This document shows, in pieces, positions 24,268 through 31,285 of a stretch of 31,301 nucleotides of DNA. Origin of the DNA: an uncultured Bacilli bacterium. Lineage in GTDB: Bacteria > Bacillota_I > Bacilli_A > RF39 > UBA660. The position numbers and the translations under genes were made by a program. Position 1 is the stretch's first letter; the number at the start of each line of letters is the position of its first letter. A model generated the notes under the pieces. That model ran no database searches. It was given only the letters and a program-made list of their open reading frames with translations, and was not told the DNA's origin. The stretch spans positions 1 through 31,301 of the forward strand of contig CAKOIE010000018.1 of the NCBI GenBank assembly GCA_934086395.1, written 5' to 3'.

Positions 24268-24939
24268 ATGAATAAAGGAAAATTAATAGTAGTAGAAGGT
24301 GCTTGTGATGGTATTGGAAAATCTACTCAGTATGAATTACTTTATAAGAGTTTATTAGAGGATAACTATGAAGTTTATAAACATCACTTTCCAACATATG
24401 GCACAGTAGAAGCAGCACCAGTTGAAAAATTCTTAAGAGGTGAATTAGGTAGTCCTAAAGATATATCCCCATATTTAGTTAATAGTTTATATGCTGTAGA
24501 TAGAGCTATAACTTGGCAAACTTCCTTAAAGCCAGAATATGAACAAGGAAAAATAATTTTATTAGATAGATATACTACTTCAAGTTTAATTTATCAATCA
24601 GCAACAATTGAAGATATAGATGAAAGAAAAAAATTTTTAGATTATATAACTGACTTTGAATATAACAAACTAGGTATTCAAAAACCAGATGCAGTAATAT
24701 TCTTATTTGCTCCATTTGAAATCGTGACTAAAATGCGTTTAGCAAGAAAACAAAATGATGGAATCGAAAATGATGTCTTTGAAAAAGACTTAGAACTAAT
24801 GAAAAAAATTTATGAAAACGCTGTATTTGTAGCAAATTATTTATCATGGAATATCATTAATTGTGCCGAAAACAACGAAATGAAAAGCATTGAAGATATT
24901 CATAAGGATATAAAAAAATTAGTTAAAACATTGAATTAA
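24268..24939 (+). CDS. tmk: Thymidylate kinase
   Basis: Phosphorylates dTMP to dTDP, the step after ThyA. It has 223 residues: the P-loop EGACDGIGKST (10-20), the DRY motif in LLDRYTTSSLIYQS (dTMP binding) and a lid region with Arg and Lys (KMRLARKQNDGIEND). The P-loop is slightly unusual in having CDGIGKS where many have DGAGKT. It starts nine bases after queA with SD AAAGGAG. Together with the SHMT-like gene, thyA and dfrA it makes a near-complete dTTP branch. Confidence 0.92.
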   Translation: MNKGKLIVVEGACDGIGKSTQYELLYKSLLEDNYEVYKHHFPTYGTVEAAPVEKFLRGELGSPKDISPYLVNSLYAVDRAITWQTSLKPEYEQGKIILLDRYTTSSLIYQSATIEDIDERKKFLDYITDFEYNKLGIQKPDAVIFLFAPFEIVTKMRLARKQNDGIENDVFEKDLELMKKIYENAVFVANYLSWNIINCAENNEMKSIEDIHKDIKKLVKTLN

Positions 24940-24986
24940 CAATATCTATTTACATATAATAATAGAGAATATACTTAATATGCATC

Positions 24987-25015
24987 TTGACATTTTGCCA
25001 ATAAAATAGTATATT
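24987..25015 (+). promoter_or_regulatory. Promoter of type III antitoxin array 1
   Basis: A perfect TTGACA (24987-24992) and TATATT (25010-25015) with a 17-bp spacer. The start of transcription should be near 25022, just before the first RNA repeat. Confidence 0.75.
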
Positions 25016-25034
25016 TAAACTGCATTTGAGAGTA

Positions 25035-25144
25035 AATGTTTCTCGCTTCCGGGTGGCTAGCGAGTAATAAATAATCCCGGTCGGCAATGTTTCTCGCTTC
25101 CGGGTGGCTAGCGAGTAATAAATGATCCCGGTCGAAAATGTATT
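25035..25144 (+). ncRNA. Type III antitoxin RNA array (CptI/ToxI-like), 2 full repeats plus partial
   Basis: Two repeats of 51 nt begin at 25035 and 25086, nearly identical, and a partial third begins at 25137. Each can fold as an H-type pseudoknot. Stem 1 is CTCGCT with AGCGAG (25042-25047 with 25059-25064; 25093-25098 with 25110-25115). Stem 2 is CCGGG in the loop with CCCGG downstream (25049-25053 with 25076-25080; 25100-25104 with 25127-25131). Tandem pseudoknot repeats followed by a terminator and a toxin gene are the hallmark of type III systems, where the toxin cuts the precursor RNA into units that inhibit it. The linker GAGTAATAAAT is a candidate cleavage region. Confidence 0.85.
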
Positions 25145-25180
25145 AAAACTTTACCAAATATGGTAGAGTTTTATTTATTT
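25145..25180 (+). terminator. Attenuating terminator between antitoxin array 1 and the toxin
   Basis: AAAACTTTACCA and TGGTAGAGTTTT form a 12-bp stem (one G-T) with a 4-base loop AATA and a T-rich tail. In type III loci this terminator lets most transcripts stop after the RNA antitoxin, with some read-through into the toxin gene. The same hairpin ends array 2. Confidence 0.85.
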
Positions 25181-25211
25181 CTATGTTAAAATAACGTCTA
25201 TGGAGAAAAGA

Positions 25212-25688
25212 ATGCAAATAAAAACTGGATACTTATATCATATAAAAGACGAATATTTTAATAAAATAAATGATAAAAACTTAATGCAAAATCATGAAAG
25301 AGGAAAAAAACGACCAACTTATTTTACTATTAAGGATGGTAAAATATTATGGTTTATCCCAGTTAGTTCAAAAGTAGAAAAGTATAAAAAAATTGTTAAT
25401 AATAAAATAAAAAAATATGGTTTTTGCAATACTATTTTAATTGAAAAAATATTTGAAGAAGAATCAGCAATATTAATTCAAAACACATTTCCTACTTTAG
25501 AAAAATATATTGATCATGTTCACATTAAGGATGGAAAACCTGCAAGAGTACCAGAAAAATTAGAAAAAATAATATATAAAGATTTTAAAGAAGTAATGGA
25601 ATTGCATAATAGAGGAATTAAAGTGTTTTTTACCGATGTTGATAAATTAAAGCAACAAATGTTAGAGGAAATAAATGTTAAAAAATAG
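25212..25688 (+). CDS. Type III toxin-antitoxin endoribonuclease toxin (CptN/ToxN-like)
   Basis: A probable sequence-specific endoribonuclease toxin, held inactive by the pseudoknot RNA encoded just upstream. It has 158 residues from ATG 25212, chosen because GGAG (25202-25205) is 6 bases before it; the in-frame ATG at 25200 has no SD. Features seen are GYLYHIKDEYFNKINDKNLM (N-terminal strand-helix), RPTYFTIKDGKILWFIPVSS (the core strands with the conserved IPxSS turn), KVEKYKKIV, LIQNTFPTLEKYIDHVHIKD and a C-terminal helix. This pattern agrees with my memory of CptIN-family toxins, which lie in the ToxN/AbiQ fold group. Family members act in phage defence by abortive infection. Catalytic residues cannot be assigned with certainty. 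Confidence 0.82.
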   Translation: MQIKTGYLYHIKDEYFNKINDKNLMQNHERGKKRPTYFTIKDGKILWFIPVSSKVEKYKKIVNNKIKKYGFCNTILIEKIFEEESAILIQNTFPTLEKYIDHVHIKDGKPARVPEKLEKIIYKDFKEVMELHNRGIKVFFTDVDKLKQQMLEEINVKK

Positions 25689-25691
25689 TAA

Positions 25692-25726
25692 TTGAATAAT
25701 ATATCAAGACATGATAAAATATCATG
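25692..25726 (+). promoter_or_regulatory. Promoter with palindrome before the orphan array
   Basis: TTGAAT (25692-25697) and TAAAAT (25715-25720) with a 17-bp spacer. A perfect 8-bp inverted repeat, ACATGATA and TATCATGT with 3 bases between (25709-25727 region), spans the -10 box. The palindrome lacks a T-run, so an operator is more likely than a terminator for the toxin. Confidence 0.55.
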
Positions 25727-25734
25727 TAGATGTA

Positions 25735-25838
25735 AATGTTCTCGCTTACGAACGGTGCGAGTAATAAATGAATTCGTTTGACAATTTTCTCGCTTACGGA
25801 TGGTGCGAGTAATAAATGAGTCCGAAGGAAAATGTATT
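25735..25838 (+). ncRNA. Second, orphan type III antitoxin-like RNA array
   Basis: Two repeats of 48 nt begin at 25735 and 25783, with a partial third at 25831. The framework of array 1 is kept (TCTCGCTT, GTGG or GGTG, GCGAGTAATAAATGA). Stem 1 is CTCGC with GCGAG. Stem 2 changes compensatorily: ACGAA with TTCGT (25748-25752 with 25773-25777) in unit 1, and CGGAT with GTCCG (25797-25801 with 25820-25824, one G-T) in unit 2. No toxin gene follows; the next gene is nifS. It may be a leftover of a second locus, or a functional RNA against a related toxin. Confidence 0.8.
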
Positions 25839-25875
25839 AAAACTTTACCAAATATGGTAGAGTTTTTTATTATAT
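25839..25875 (+). terminator. Terminator of the orphan array
   Basis: The stem (AAAACTTTACCA with TGGTAGAGTTTT) and loop are identical to the terminator after array 1, here with a longer T-run. Confidence 0.85.
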
Positions 25876-25879
25876 TTTA

Positions 25880-25957
25880 CAAAAGTGTGATAAATATATA
25901 AATATTTCTTGCAAAAGTGTGATAATTGTGTAAAAAAATCGTGCAAAAGTGTGATAA
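25880..25957 (+). repeat. Three direct repeats spaced exactly 32 bp (iteron-like)
   Basis: CAAAAGTGTGATAA occurs at 25880-25893, 25912-25925 and 25944-25957. Copies 2 and 3 are also preceded by TG. Start-to-start spacing is 32 bp both times, about three helical turns, and the 18-bp spacers differ. This suggests binding sites for a protein that stacks on one face of DNA: a regulator of nifS or a transposase end. The rest of the gap to nifS (25958-26037) shows nothing else. Confidence 0.75.
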
Positions 25958-26037
25958 TACCTCATATTAAAATAATTTCACGAAAAAAATAAAACAAAAT
26001 TTATGTTCAATTACAACTTATGAGCAAACAAACACCC

Positions 26038-26066
26038 TATTCAAAAATCTAATTTTAGTTTATAAT
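26038..26066 (+). promoter_or_regulatory. Possible nifS promoter
   Basis: A perfect TATAAT (26061-26066) is present with a weak TATTCA (26038-26043) 17 bp upstream. The SD AGGTGAT lies at 26079-26085 before ATG 26091. Confidence 0.4.
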
Positions 26067-26090
26067 TAACAAAGAAGCAGGTGATAAAAC

Positions 26091-27218
26091 ATGATTTATT
26101 TAGACTATAGTGCCACAACTCCCGTATTACCCGAAATATTAAATAGTTTTAATAAAGTATGTACAGAATATATAGGAAATCCTAATAGCATGCATTCATT
26201 AGGAATTAAATCAAAAGAACTTTTAAATAGTGCAACTAAACAAATAGCCCAGGTTTTAAATATAAAGACAAATGAAATAATATATACAAGTGGATCAACC
26301 GAAAGTAACAATATTGCCTTAATAGGTACCGCATTTGCTAAAAAGAAACAAGGTAATCATATTATAGTGTCTAAATTAGAACATGAAAGTATCTATGGAA
26401 TATGTAAATACCTAGAAGAAAATGGTTTTATTATTGATTATGTTAACAATACCAAAGAAGGCTTAATAGATTTTGATGATCTAAAAAGCTTAGTTACCAA
26501 AGAAACTATTTTAGTATCCATTTGTGCAGTAAATAGTGAACTTGGAATAAGACAACCACTTAAAATAATTAAACAAATCATTAAAAAAGAAAACCCAGAT
26601 TGTGTTTTCCATAGTGATATGACCCAAGCTTTAGGTAAATGTCCAATCAATTTAAATGATGTCGATTTAGCAAGTTTTTCTAGTCATAAAATTTATGCTC
26701 CCAAAGGAGTTGGAATGCTTTATAAAAATTCAAACGTTAACATTAAACAATTAATGTATGGATCAAATGGAGAATTTAGACCAGGTACACCAAACTTACC
26801 AGGAATAGTTACATTTAGTAAAGCAATAAGACTAGCAACTGAAGATTTAAATAAAAAAGAGGATAAAATTAGAAAATATAATCAAAAAATAATAGAACAC
26901 TTAAAAAAATATCCTAAGATTTTAATTAACAACACCAACAATTCCATACCAAATATATTAAATATATCACTTATGGATATTAAACCAGAAACTTTTGTCC
27001 ATGCTCTTGAAAAAAATGAAGTATACGTTTCATCAAATACAGCCTGTGCTAGTGGTAAAATATCAAATGCCGTTTTAGGAATATATAACGATAAAGTTAG
27101 AGCCCTAACAACAATTAGAATAAGTTTATCTTACTTAACAACCAATGGAGAAATAGAAGAATTTTTAAATATATTTGATGAAGTATATGAAAAATTAGAG
27201 GAGTTAAAAAATGTTTAG
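26091..27218 (+). CDS. nifS: Cysteine desulfurase (NifS/IscS type, partner of ThiI)
   Basis: A PLP enzyme that takes sulfur from cysteine and passes it as persulfide to a partner. It has 375 residues: IYLDYSATTPVLPEI at the start, the PLP pocket TSGSTESNN, VNSELGIRQPL, HSDMTQALGK, the PLP lysine 200 in FSSHKIYAPKGVG, RPGTPNLPG, and catalytic Cys319 in SSNTACASGK. The C-terminus is RALTTIRISLSYLTT. thiI lies close downstream, so its main job is probably 4-thiouridine (and perhaps thiamine thiazole) sulfur transfer, as for the B. subtilis NifZ-ThiI pair. No Fe-S scaffold gene is adjacent. Confidence 0.93.
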   Translation: MIYLDYSATTPVLPEILNSFNKVCTEYIGNPNSMHSLGIKSKELLNSATKQIAQVLNIKTNEIIYTSGSTESNNIALIGTAFAKKKQGNHIIVSKLEHESIYGICKYLEENGFIIDYVNNTKEGLIDFDDLKSLVTKETILVSICAVNSELGIRQPLKIIKQIIKKENPDCVFHSDMTQALGKCPINLNDVDLASFSSHKIYAPKGVGMLYKNSNVNIKQLMYGSNGEFRPGTPNLPGIVTFSKAIRLATEDLNKKEDKIRKYNQKIIEHLKKYPKILINNTNNSIPNILNISLMDIKPETFVHALEKNEVYVSSNTACASGKISNAVLGIYNDKVRALTTIRISLSYLTTNGEIEEFLNIFDEVYEKLEELKNV

Positions 27219-27678
27219 TTTTAATACTTCTAATTATGAATTTATGACATTTAATCCTAAAAGAATAGAACACGTAAAAGCCAAATGTTTTTTAGTAACA
27301 AATCCCGAAGTTAGAGAATACTTAAGTGACACTATCGATAAAATCTTAAATCCTAAAAATAATAATGCATATTTAGTTTCTAGAGATGATAAAATAGTAG
27401 GTTATTTAGGTGTATTCGATTTAAGAGATTATTTAGAACTACATTATGCTGTTATTGGTTCATATAGAGGATATAAATTTTCTTTAAATGAAACAACTGG
27501 TTGTCAAATTTTAAAAGAAGCAAGTGAAAACTTATTCGAAAGATATAAATCTATTGAATTTATTAAATTAGATATAGAAACAAGTAATATTCGTAGCAAG
27601 AAAGCCGCACTGGCAGCCGGTTACAATCCTTACGGAGTAGATGACTTAAATTGTGAAGAATACAGGAGGTATAGGTAA
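27211..27678 (+). CDS. GNAT-like acetyltransferase
   Basis: 155 residues with a GNAT-like N-acetyltransferase pattern: NAYLVSRDDKIVGYLGVFDL (strands 2-4), YRGYKFSLNETTGCQIL (position of the acetyl-CoA loop and helix, although the usual RxxGxG/A is not exact), and FIKLDIETSNIRSKKAALAA then GYNPYG (the late strands and the N-x-x-x-x-x-A-x-x-x-G-F/Y signature). It overlaps the end of nifS by 8 bases, with SD GAGGAG, and is followed directly by thiI, so it is part of the sulfur-transfer operon. The substrate is unknown. The imprecise acetyl-CoA loop leaves activity open. Confidence 0.75.
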   Translation: MFSFNTSNYEFMTFNPKRIEHVKAKCFLVTNPEVREYLSDTIDKILNPKNNNAYLVSRDDKIVGYLGVFDLRDYLELHYAVIGSYRGYKFSLNETTGCQILKEASENLFERYKSIEFIKLDIETSNIRSKKAALAAGYNPYGVDDLNCEEYRRYR

Positions 27679-27679
27679 A

Positions 27680-28861
27680 ATGAAAAAATTAATAATTATA
27701 AAATATGGTGAATTAACTACTAAACATGATAACATTAACTATTTTATTAAAACATTAAAAAATAATTTAGACGAATCATTAAAAGACATTAATCACAATA
27801 TCATATTTGATCGTGGAAGAATGTATATTGAATCAGATAATTTTGATGAAGTATTAAAAGTAACATCAAAAACCTTTGGAATTCATGAAATAAATATTGG
27901 TTATGAATTTGAAGACAACAACTTTGATAACCTAAAAAATAATTTAACTAAATTACTTCAAGATAAAGAATTTACCACCTTTAAAGTAGTTACTAAAAGA
28001 ACCGATAAATCATATCCCTTAGATAGCATGGAAATATCTCGTGAATTAGGTGGAGTAGTACTTAAATGTTTTAAAAATAAAAAAGTTGATGTTAAAAATC
28101 CTGAATTAGAAATAAATATTGAAATAAGATTTAATAAAGCCTATATTTATTTTGAAAAAATAAAAGGTATTGGTGGTTACCCAGTAGGTACCTTAGGAAA
28201 AGGTATGCTTATGCTAAGCGGAGGAATTGATTCACCCGTTGCTGGCTATCTAGCTATGAAAAGAGGAATCAGATTAGAATGTGTTTATTTTGATAGTCCT
28301 CCTCATACAAGTATAGAAGCCAAAAATAAAGTATTAGACCTAGCAAGTAAATTATCAGAATACTCAAATTATATTAAAGTTCACGTAATTCATTTTACTG
28401 AAATTCAAGAAGCAATATATAAAAATTGTCCTAAAGAATACATGATAACTATTATGAGAAGAATGATGTATCGTATTTGTGAATCACTTGCTTATCGCGT
28501 AAACGCTAAATGTATTGTTAATGGAGAATCAGTAGGTCAAGTTGCAAGTCAAACCTTAACAAGTATGATGACAATTAATGAAGTAGTAAAAATGCCAGTA
28601 ATAAGACCAGTAGCTTGTTTTGATAAATTAGATATTATAGATATTAGTAAAAAAATAAATACCTATGACATCAGTATTAGACCATTTGAAGACTGCTGTA
28701 CTATCTTTGTTCCTAAGCATCCCATAATTAATCCAGATATTAATAAAGCAAGAGAATATGAAAAACTAATTGATTATGAAACATTAATTAAGGAAGCAAT
28801 AAAAAATGAAGAAATAATTAAATTACCAATTATAAATAATGAATTTACTGATATTTTATAA
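27680..28861 (+). CDS. thiI: tRNA 4-thiouridine synthase ThiI
   Basis: Adenylates U8 of tRNA and adds sulfur delivered by a cysteine desulfurase. It has 393 residues: NFLD/THUMP region (about 1-165, including IIIKYGELTTKHDN and FTTFKVVTKRTDKSYPLDS), then the PP-loop ATPase SGGIDSP (180-186), and a conserved NGESVGQVASQTLTSM. A Cys pair (339-340) in EDCCTIFVPKHP probably includes the persulfide-accepting cysteine. There is no rhodanese domain, as in the B. subtilis type. A start at 27653 is open in frame, but AGGAGG (27664-27669) points to ATG 27680. It lies directly after the GNAT gene. Confidence 0.94.
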   Translation: MKKLIIIKYGELTTKHDNINYFIKTLKNNLDESLKDINHNIIFDRGRMYIESDNFDEVLKVTSKTFGIHEINIGYEFEDNNFDNLKNNLTKLLQDKEFTTFKVVTKRTDKSYPLDSMEISRELGGVVLKCFKNKKVDVKNPELEINIEIRFNKAYIYFEKIKGIGGYPVGTLGKGMLMLSGGIDSPVAGYLAMKRGIRLECVYFDSPPHTSIEAKNKVLDLASKLSEYSNYIKVHVIHFTEIQEAIYKNCPKEYMITIMRRMMYRICESLAYRVNAKCIVNGESVGQVASQTLTSMMTINEVVKMPVIRPVACFDKLDIIDISKKINTYDISIRPFEDCCTIFVPKHPIINPDINKAREYEKLIDYETLIKEAIKNEEIIKLPIINNEFTDIL

Positions 28862-28894
28862 ATAATTTATCCATAATAATAATGGGTGATAATC

Positions 28895-29011
28895 TTGAAA
28901 GGATACTCATTAGATGAAAAAGATAAAATAGGTAAAGTATATAATAATGAATATGGATTAAACTTAAAAGATCCTAAAATTAAACTTAATTCTTACTTTA
29001 AGTTAAAATAA
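28895..29011 (+). CDS. Possible small protein of 38 residues
   Basis: A TTG-start frame with an SD-like GGGTGAT a few bases upstream, reading KGYSLDEKDKIGKVYNNEYG and ending NSYFKLK, followed at once by a terminator. The composition is hydrophilic and protein-like. It sits between thiI and ackA and may end the nifS-thiI operon. No family is recognised; the short SD spacing and TTG start keep confidence low. Confidence 0.4.
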   Translation: MKGYSLDEKDKIGKVYNNEYGLNLKDPKIKLNSYFKLK

Positions 29012-29034
29012 AGATAGTCAAAAACTATCTTTTT
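29010..29034 (+). terminator. Intrinsic terminator before ackA
   Basis: AAAGATAGT (29010-29018) and ACTATCTTT (29024-29032) form a perfect 9-bp stem with a 5-base loop and T residues. Confidence 0.85.
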
Positions 29035-29064
29035 ATGTATAATATTTTTTGAGGAGATGTAATA

Positions 29065-30243
29065 ATGAAAATATTAAGTGTAAACGCTGGTTCATCATCT
29101 TTAAAATTTACTTTATTTGAGATGCCAGAGGAAAAAGAATTAATTAGTGGAGTATTTGAAAGAATTGGAATCGATTCATCTTTCTATACTATTAAATTTA
29201 ATGGAGAAAAAATTAAAAAGGAAGTAGAATTAAAAGATCATAAAGCTGCTTTTGAATTATTAGTTAAAGAATTAATTGATAATAAAATTGTTGAATCTTT
29301 AGAAGAAATTAAAGGAATTGGTCATAGAATAGTTCAAGGTGGAGCATACTTTGATAAAACTGTTTTAGCAACTGAAGATAATATTTCTATTGTTGAGAAA
29401 TTATCAAGTTTAGCACCACTACATAATCCAGCAGCTGTTGTTGGAATTCGTGCTGCTCAAAGTGTATTTCCAAACGCAACAGAGACTCTAGTCTTTGATA
29501 CTGCGTTCCATCAAACTATGGAAGAAGAAGTATATTTATACCCAGTTCCATATGAATGGTATACTAAATATGCTGTAAGAAGATATGGTGCTCATGGAAC
29601 AAGTCATAAATATGTAAGTATGAGAGCAAATGAATTATTAGGTAATGAAGAAGCAAGATTAATAACTTGTCATATTGGAAATGGTGCATCAATTAGTGCT
29701 GTTAAAGCAGGTAAATGTGTAGAAACATCAATGGGATTAACACCTAATGCAGGACTTATGATGGGAACACGTTGTGGAGATATCGATGCAACTATATTAC
29801 CATATATCATGGAAGAAACAGGACTAACTCCTAAAGAAATGGATACAGCTTTAAATAAACAATCAGGTTTACTTGGAATAAGTGGAGTATCATCAGATTC
29901 AAGAGATATCGAAGATGGTATTAAAAATGGTGATGAAAGATGTATACTAGCTCAAAAAATGTATGTAAAAAGAATTGTAGACTTTATCGCTAAATACTAT
30001 GTTGAATTAGGTGGATGCGATGCAATTATCTTTACTGCAGGTGTTGGTGAAAATTCAATTTCAACACGTATGGAAGTTATGGAAAAATTAGCATGTTTAG
30101 GTGTTAAACCAGATTCCGAAAGAAATAACGTAAGAGGAAAAGAAACCCTAATAAGCGCTGATAATAGTAAAATACCAGTTTATATAATACCAACTAATGA
30201 AGAATTAATGATTGCGACTGATACATATAACCTAGCAAAATAG
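29065..30243 (+). CDS. ackA: Acetate kinase
   Basis: Interconverts acetyl phosphate plus ADP with acetate plus ATP, the energy-yielding end of mixed-acid fermentation. It is full length (392 residues), with the ASKHA signature MKILSVNAGSSSLKFTLFEM, GIGHRIVQGG, LVFDTAFHQTM, YGAHGTSHKYVS, HIGNGASISAVK, the catalytic-region MGLTPNAGLMMGTRCGDID, DSRDIEDG and FTAGVGENS. SD GAGGAGAT precedes ATG 29065. No pta gene is in the window. It implies a fermentative lifestyle. Confidence 0.97.
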   Translation: MKILSVNAGSSSLKFTLFEMPEEKELISGVFERIGIDSSFYTIKFNGEKIKKEVELKDHKAAFELLVKELIDNKIVESLEEIKGIGHRIVQGGAYFDKTVLATEDNISIVEKLSSLAPLHNPAAVVGIRAAQSVFPNATETLVFDTAFHQTMEEEVYLYPVPYEWYTKYAVRRYGAHGTSHKYVSMRANELLGNEEARLITCHIGNGASISAVKAGKCVETSMGLTPNAGLMMGTRCGDIDATILPYIMEETGLTPKEMDTALNKQSGLLGISGVSSDSRDIEDGIKNGDERCILAQKMYVKRIVDFIAKYYVELGGCDAIIFTAGVGENSISTRMEVMEKLACLGVKPDSERNNVRGKETLISADNSKIPVYIIPTNEELMIATDTYNLAK

Positions 30244-30257
30244 TAAGGAGATATTTG

Positions 30258-31208
30258 TTGGAAAATAAAATATATAAACTAATATCAAAATATGACAACA
30301 TCATAATAGCAAGACATATTGGACCAGATCCAGATGCCGTAGCATCACAAATAGCATTAAGAGATTCAATAAAATTAACTTTTCCTAAAAAGAATGTATA
30401 TGCAGTAGGAGCATCTGTTTCCCGTTTTAAAAGTTACGGTCATTTAGATAAGATAGATGAAAGTACTTTAGAAAATCCTTTATTAATTGTAGTAGATGTT
30501 CCTAATATATATCGTATAGATGGAGTAGACTTTAACAACTTTAAAGAAGTAATAAAAATAGATCATCATCCTTACGAAGATAAAATGGGAAATATAGAAA
30601 TAGTAGATACAACAGCAGCAAGTGCAAGTGAAATAGTAGCAAGATTAATATTTAAAACAAAACTAAAAATGGATAAATCCATAGCAAATAATTTGTTTAT
30701 AGGAATGGTAGCAGATTCAGATAGATTCTTATTACCAACAACATCAAGTAATACATTTATAGTAGCATCTAAATTAATCAAAGATTATAACTTAGATTTA
30801 AAAGAACTATATAATACACTATATGAAAGACCAATAAATGAATTTAAATTTCAAGCCTACTTAGCACTTAACATGACAATAACTGAAAATGGATTTGCTT
30901 ATATTAAAATAACAAATGAGATGATTAAAGAATTTAATGTAGATTCAGGAACAGCATCTAATATGGTTAATAACTTTAACTTTATTAAAGAAGTAAAAGT
31001 ATGGGCATTTGCTAGTTACGATGAAAGGCAAGAACTATATAAAATAAATATTAGATCAAGAGGTCCAATAATAAATGAAATAGCAAGTAAATATAATGGA
31101 GGAGGACATCCACTAGCATCAGGAGCAAGAATAAAAAAACAAGAAGATATAGATAAATTATTTGCTGAACTTGATAATGAATGTTTAAAATATAATAAAA
31201 ATATCTAA
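30258..31208 (+). CDS. nrnA: DHH-family oligoribonuclease/PAP phosphatase (NrnA-like)
   Basis: Degrades nanoRNAs from the 3' or 5' end and removes the 3' phosphate of pAp in related enzymes. It has 316 residues: motif I HIGPDPDAVAS (Asp24, Asp26), motif II VVDVPN, the DHH-like KIDHHPYED, motif IV GMVADSDRFLLPTTS, and the C-terminal DHHA1 domain ending YNGGGHPLASGARIK. The start is TTG. Two TTG codons (30255 and 30258) are in frame; AAGGAG (30245-30250) is better spaced for 30258. It lies 14 bases after ackA, so the two are probably co-transcribed. Confidence 0.92.
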   Translation: MENKIYKLISKYDNIIIARHIGPDPDAVASQIALRDSIKLTFPKKNVYAVGASVSRFKSYGHLDKIDESTLENPLLIVVDVPNIYRIDGVDFNNFKEVIKIDHHPYEDKMGNIEIVDTTAASASEIVARLIFKTKLKMDKSIANNLFIGMVADSDRFLLPTTSSNTFIVASKLIKDYNLDLKELYNTLYERPINEFKFQAYLALNMTITENGFAYIKITNEMIKEFNVDSGTASNMVNNFNFIKEVKVWAFASYDERQELYKINIRSRGPIINEIASKYNGGGHPLASGARIKKQEDIDKLFAELDNECLKYNKNI

Positions 31209-31230
31209 AAAAGAACAAATATTCATATGA

Positions 31231-31285
31231 ATAATTAGTAAAAATGTCTCTAATTTTAAAAGTAATAATTAGTGAAAATGTCCCT
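31231..31285. repeat. Two 21-bp direct repeats at the window edge
   Basis: ATAATTAGTAAAAATGTCTC (31231-31250) recurs as ATAATTAGTGAAAATGTCCC (31265-31284), a 34-bp offset with two differences. Read on the other strand it gives TGTACA close to the edge, then GGGACATTTTCAC and GAGACATTTTTAC. This resembles the multiple terminal repeats of IS21-type elements, but only the edge is visible. Confidence 0.5.

Noticed and set aside
25022..25180. The array as a tandem riboswitch controlling the downstream gene
   Set aside because: It has a hairpin with a pseudoknotted tail and a terminator, but the units match no riboswitch consensus I know and the downstream gene is toxin-like.
25035..25838. The repeat arrays as a CRISPR array
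   Set aside because: Only two full units per array, no unique spacers, and the whole 48-51 bp unit is repeated. The pseudoknot pairing, terminator and adjacent toxin fit type III antitoxin RNA.
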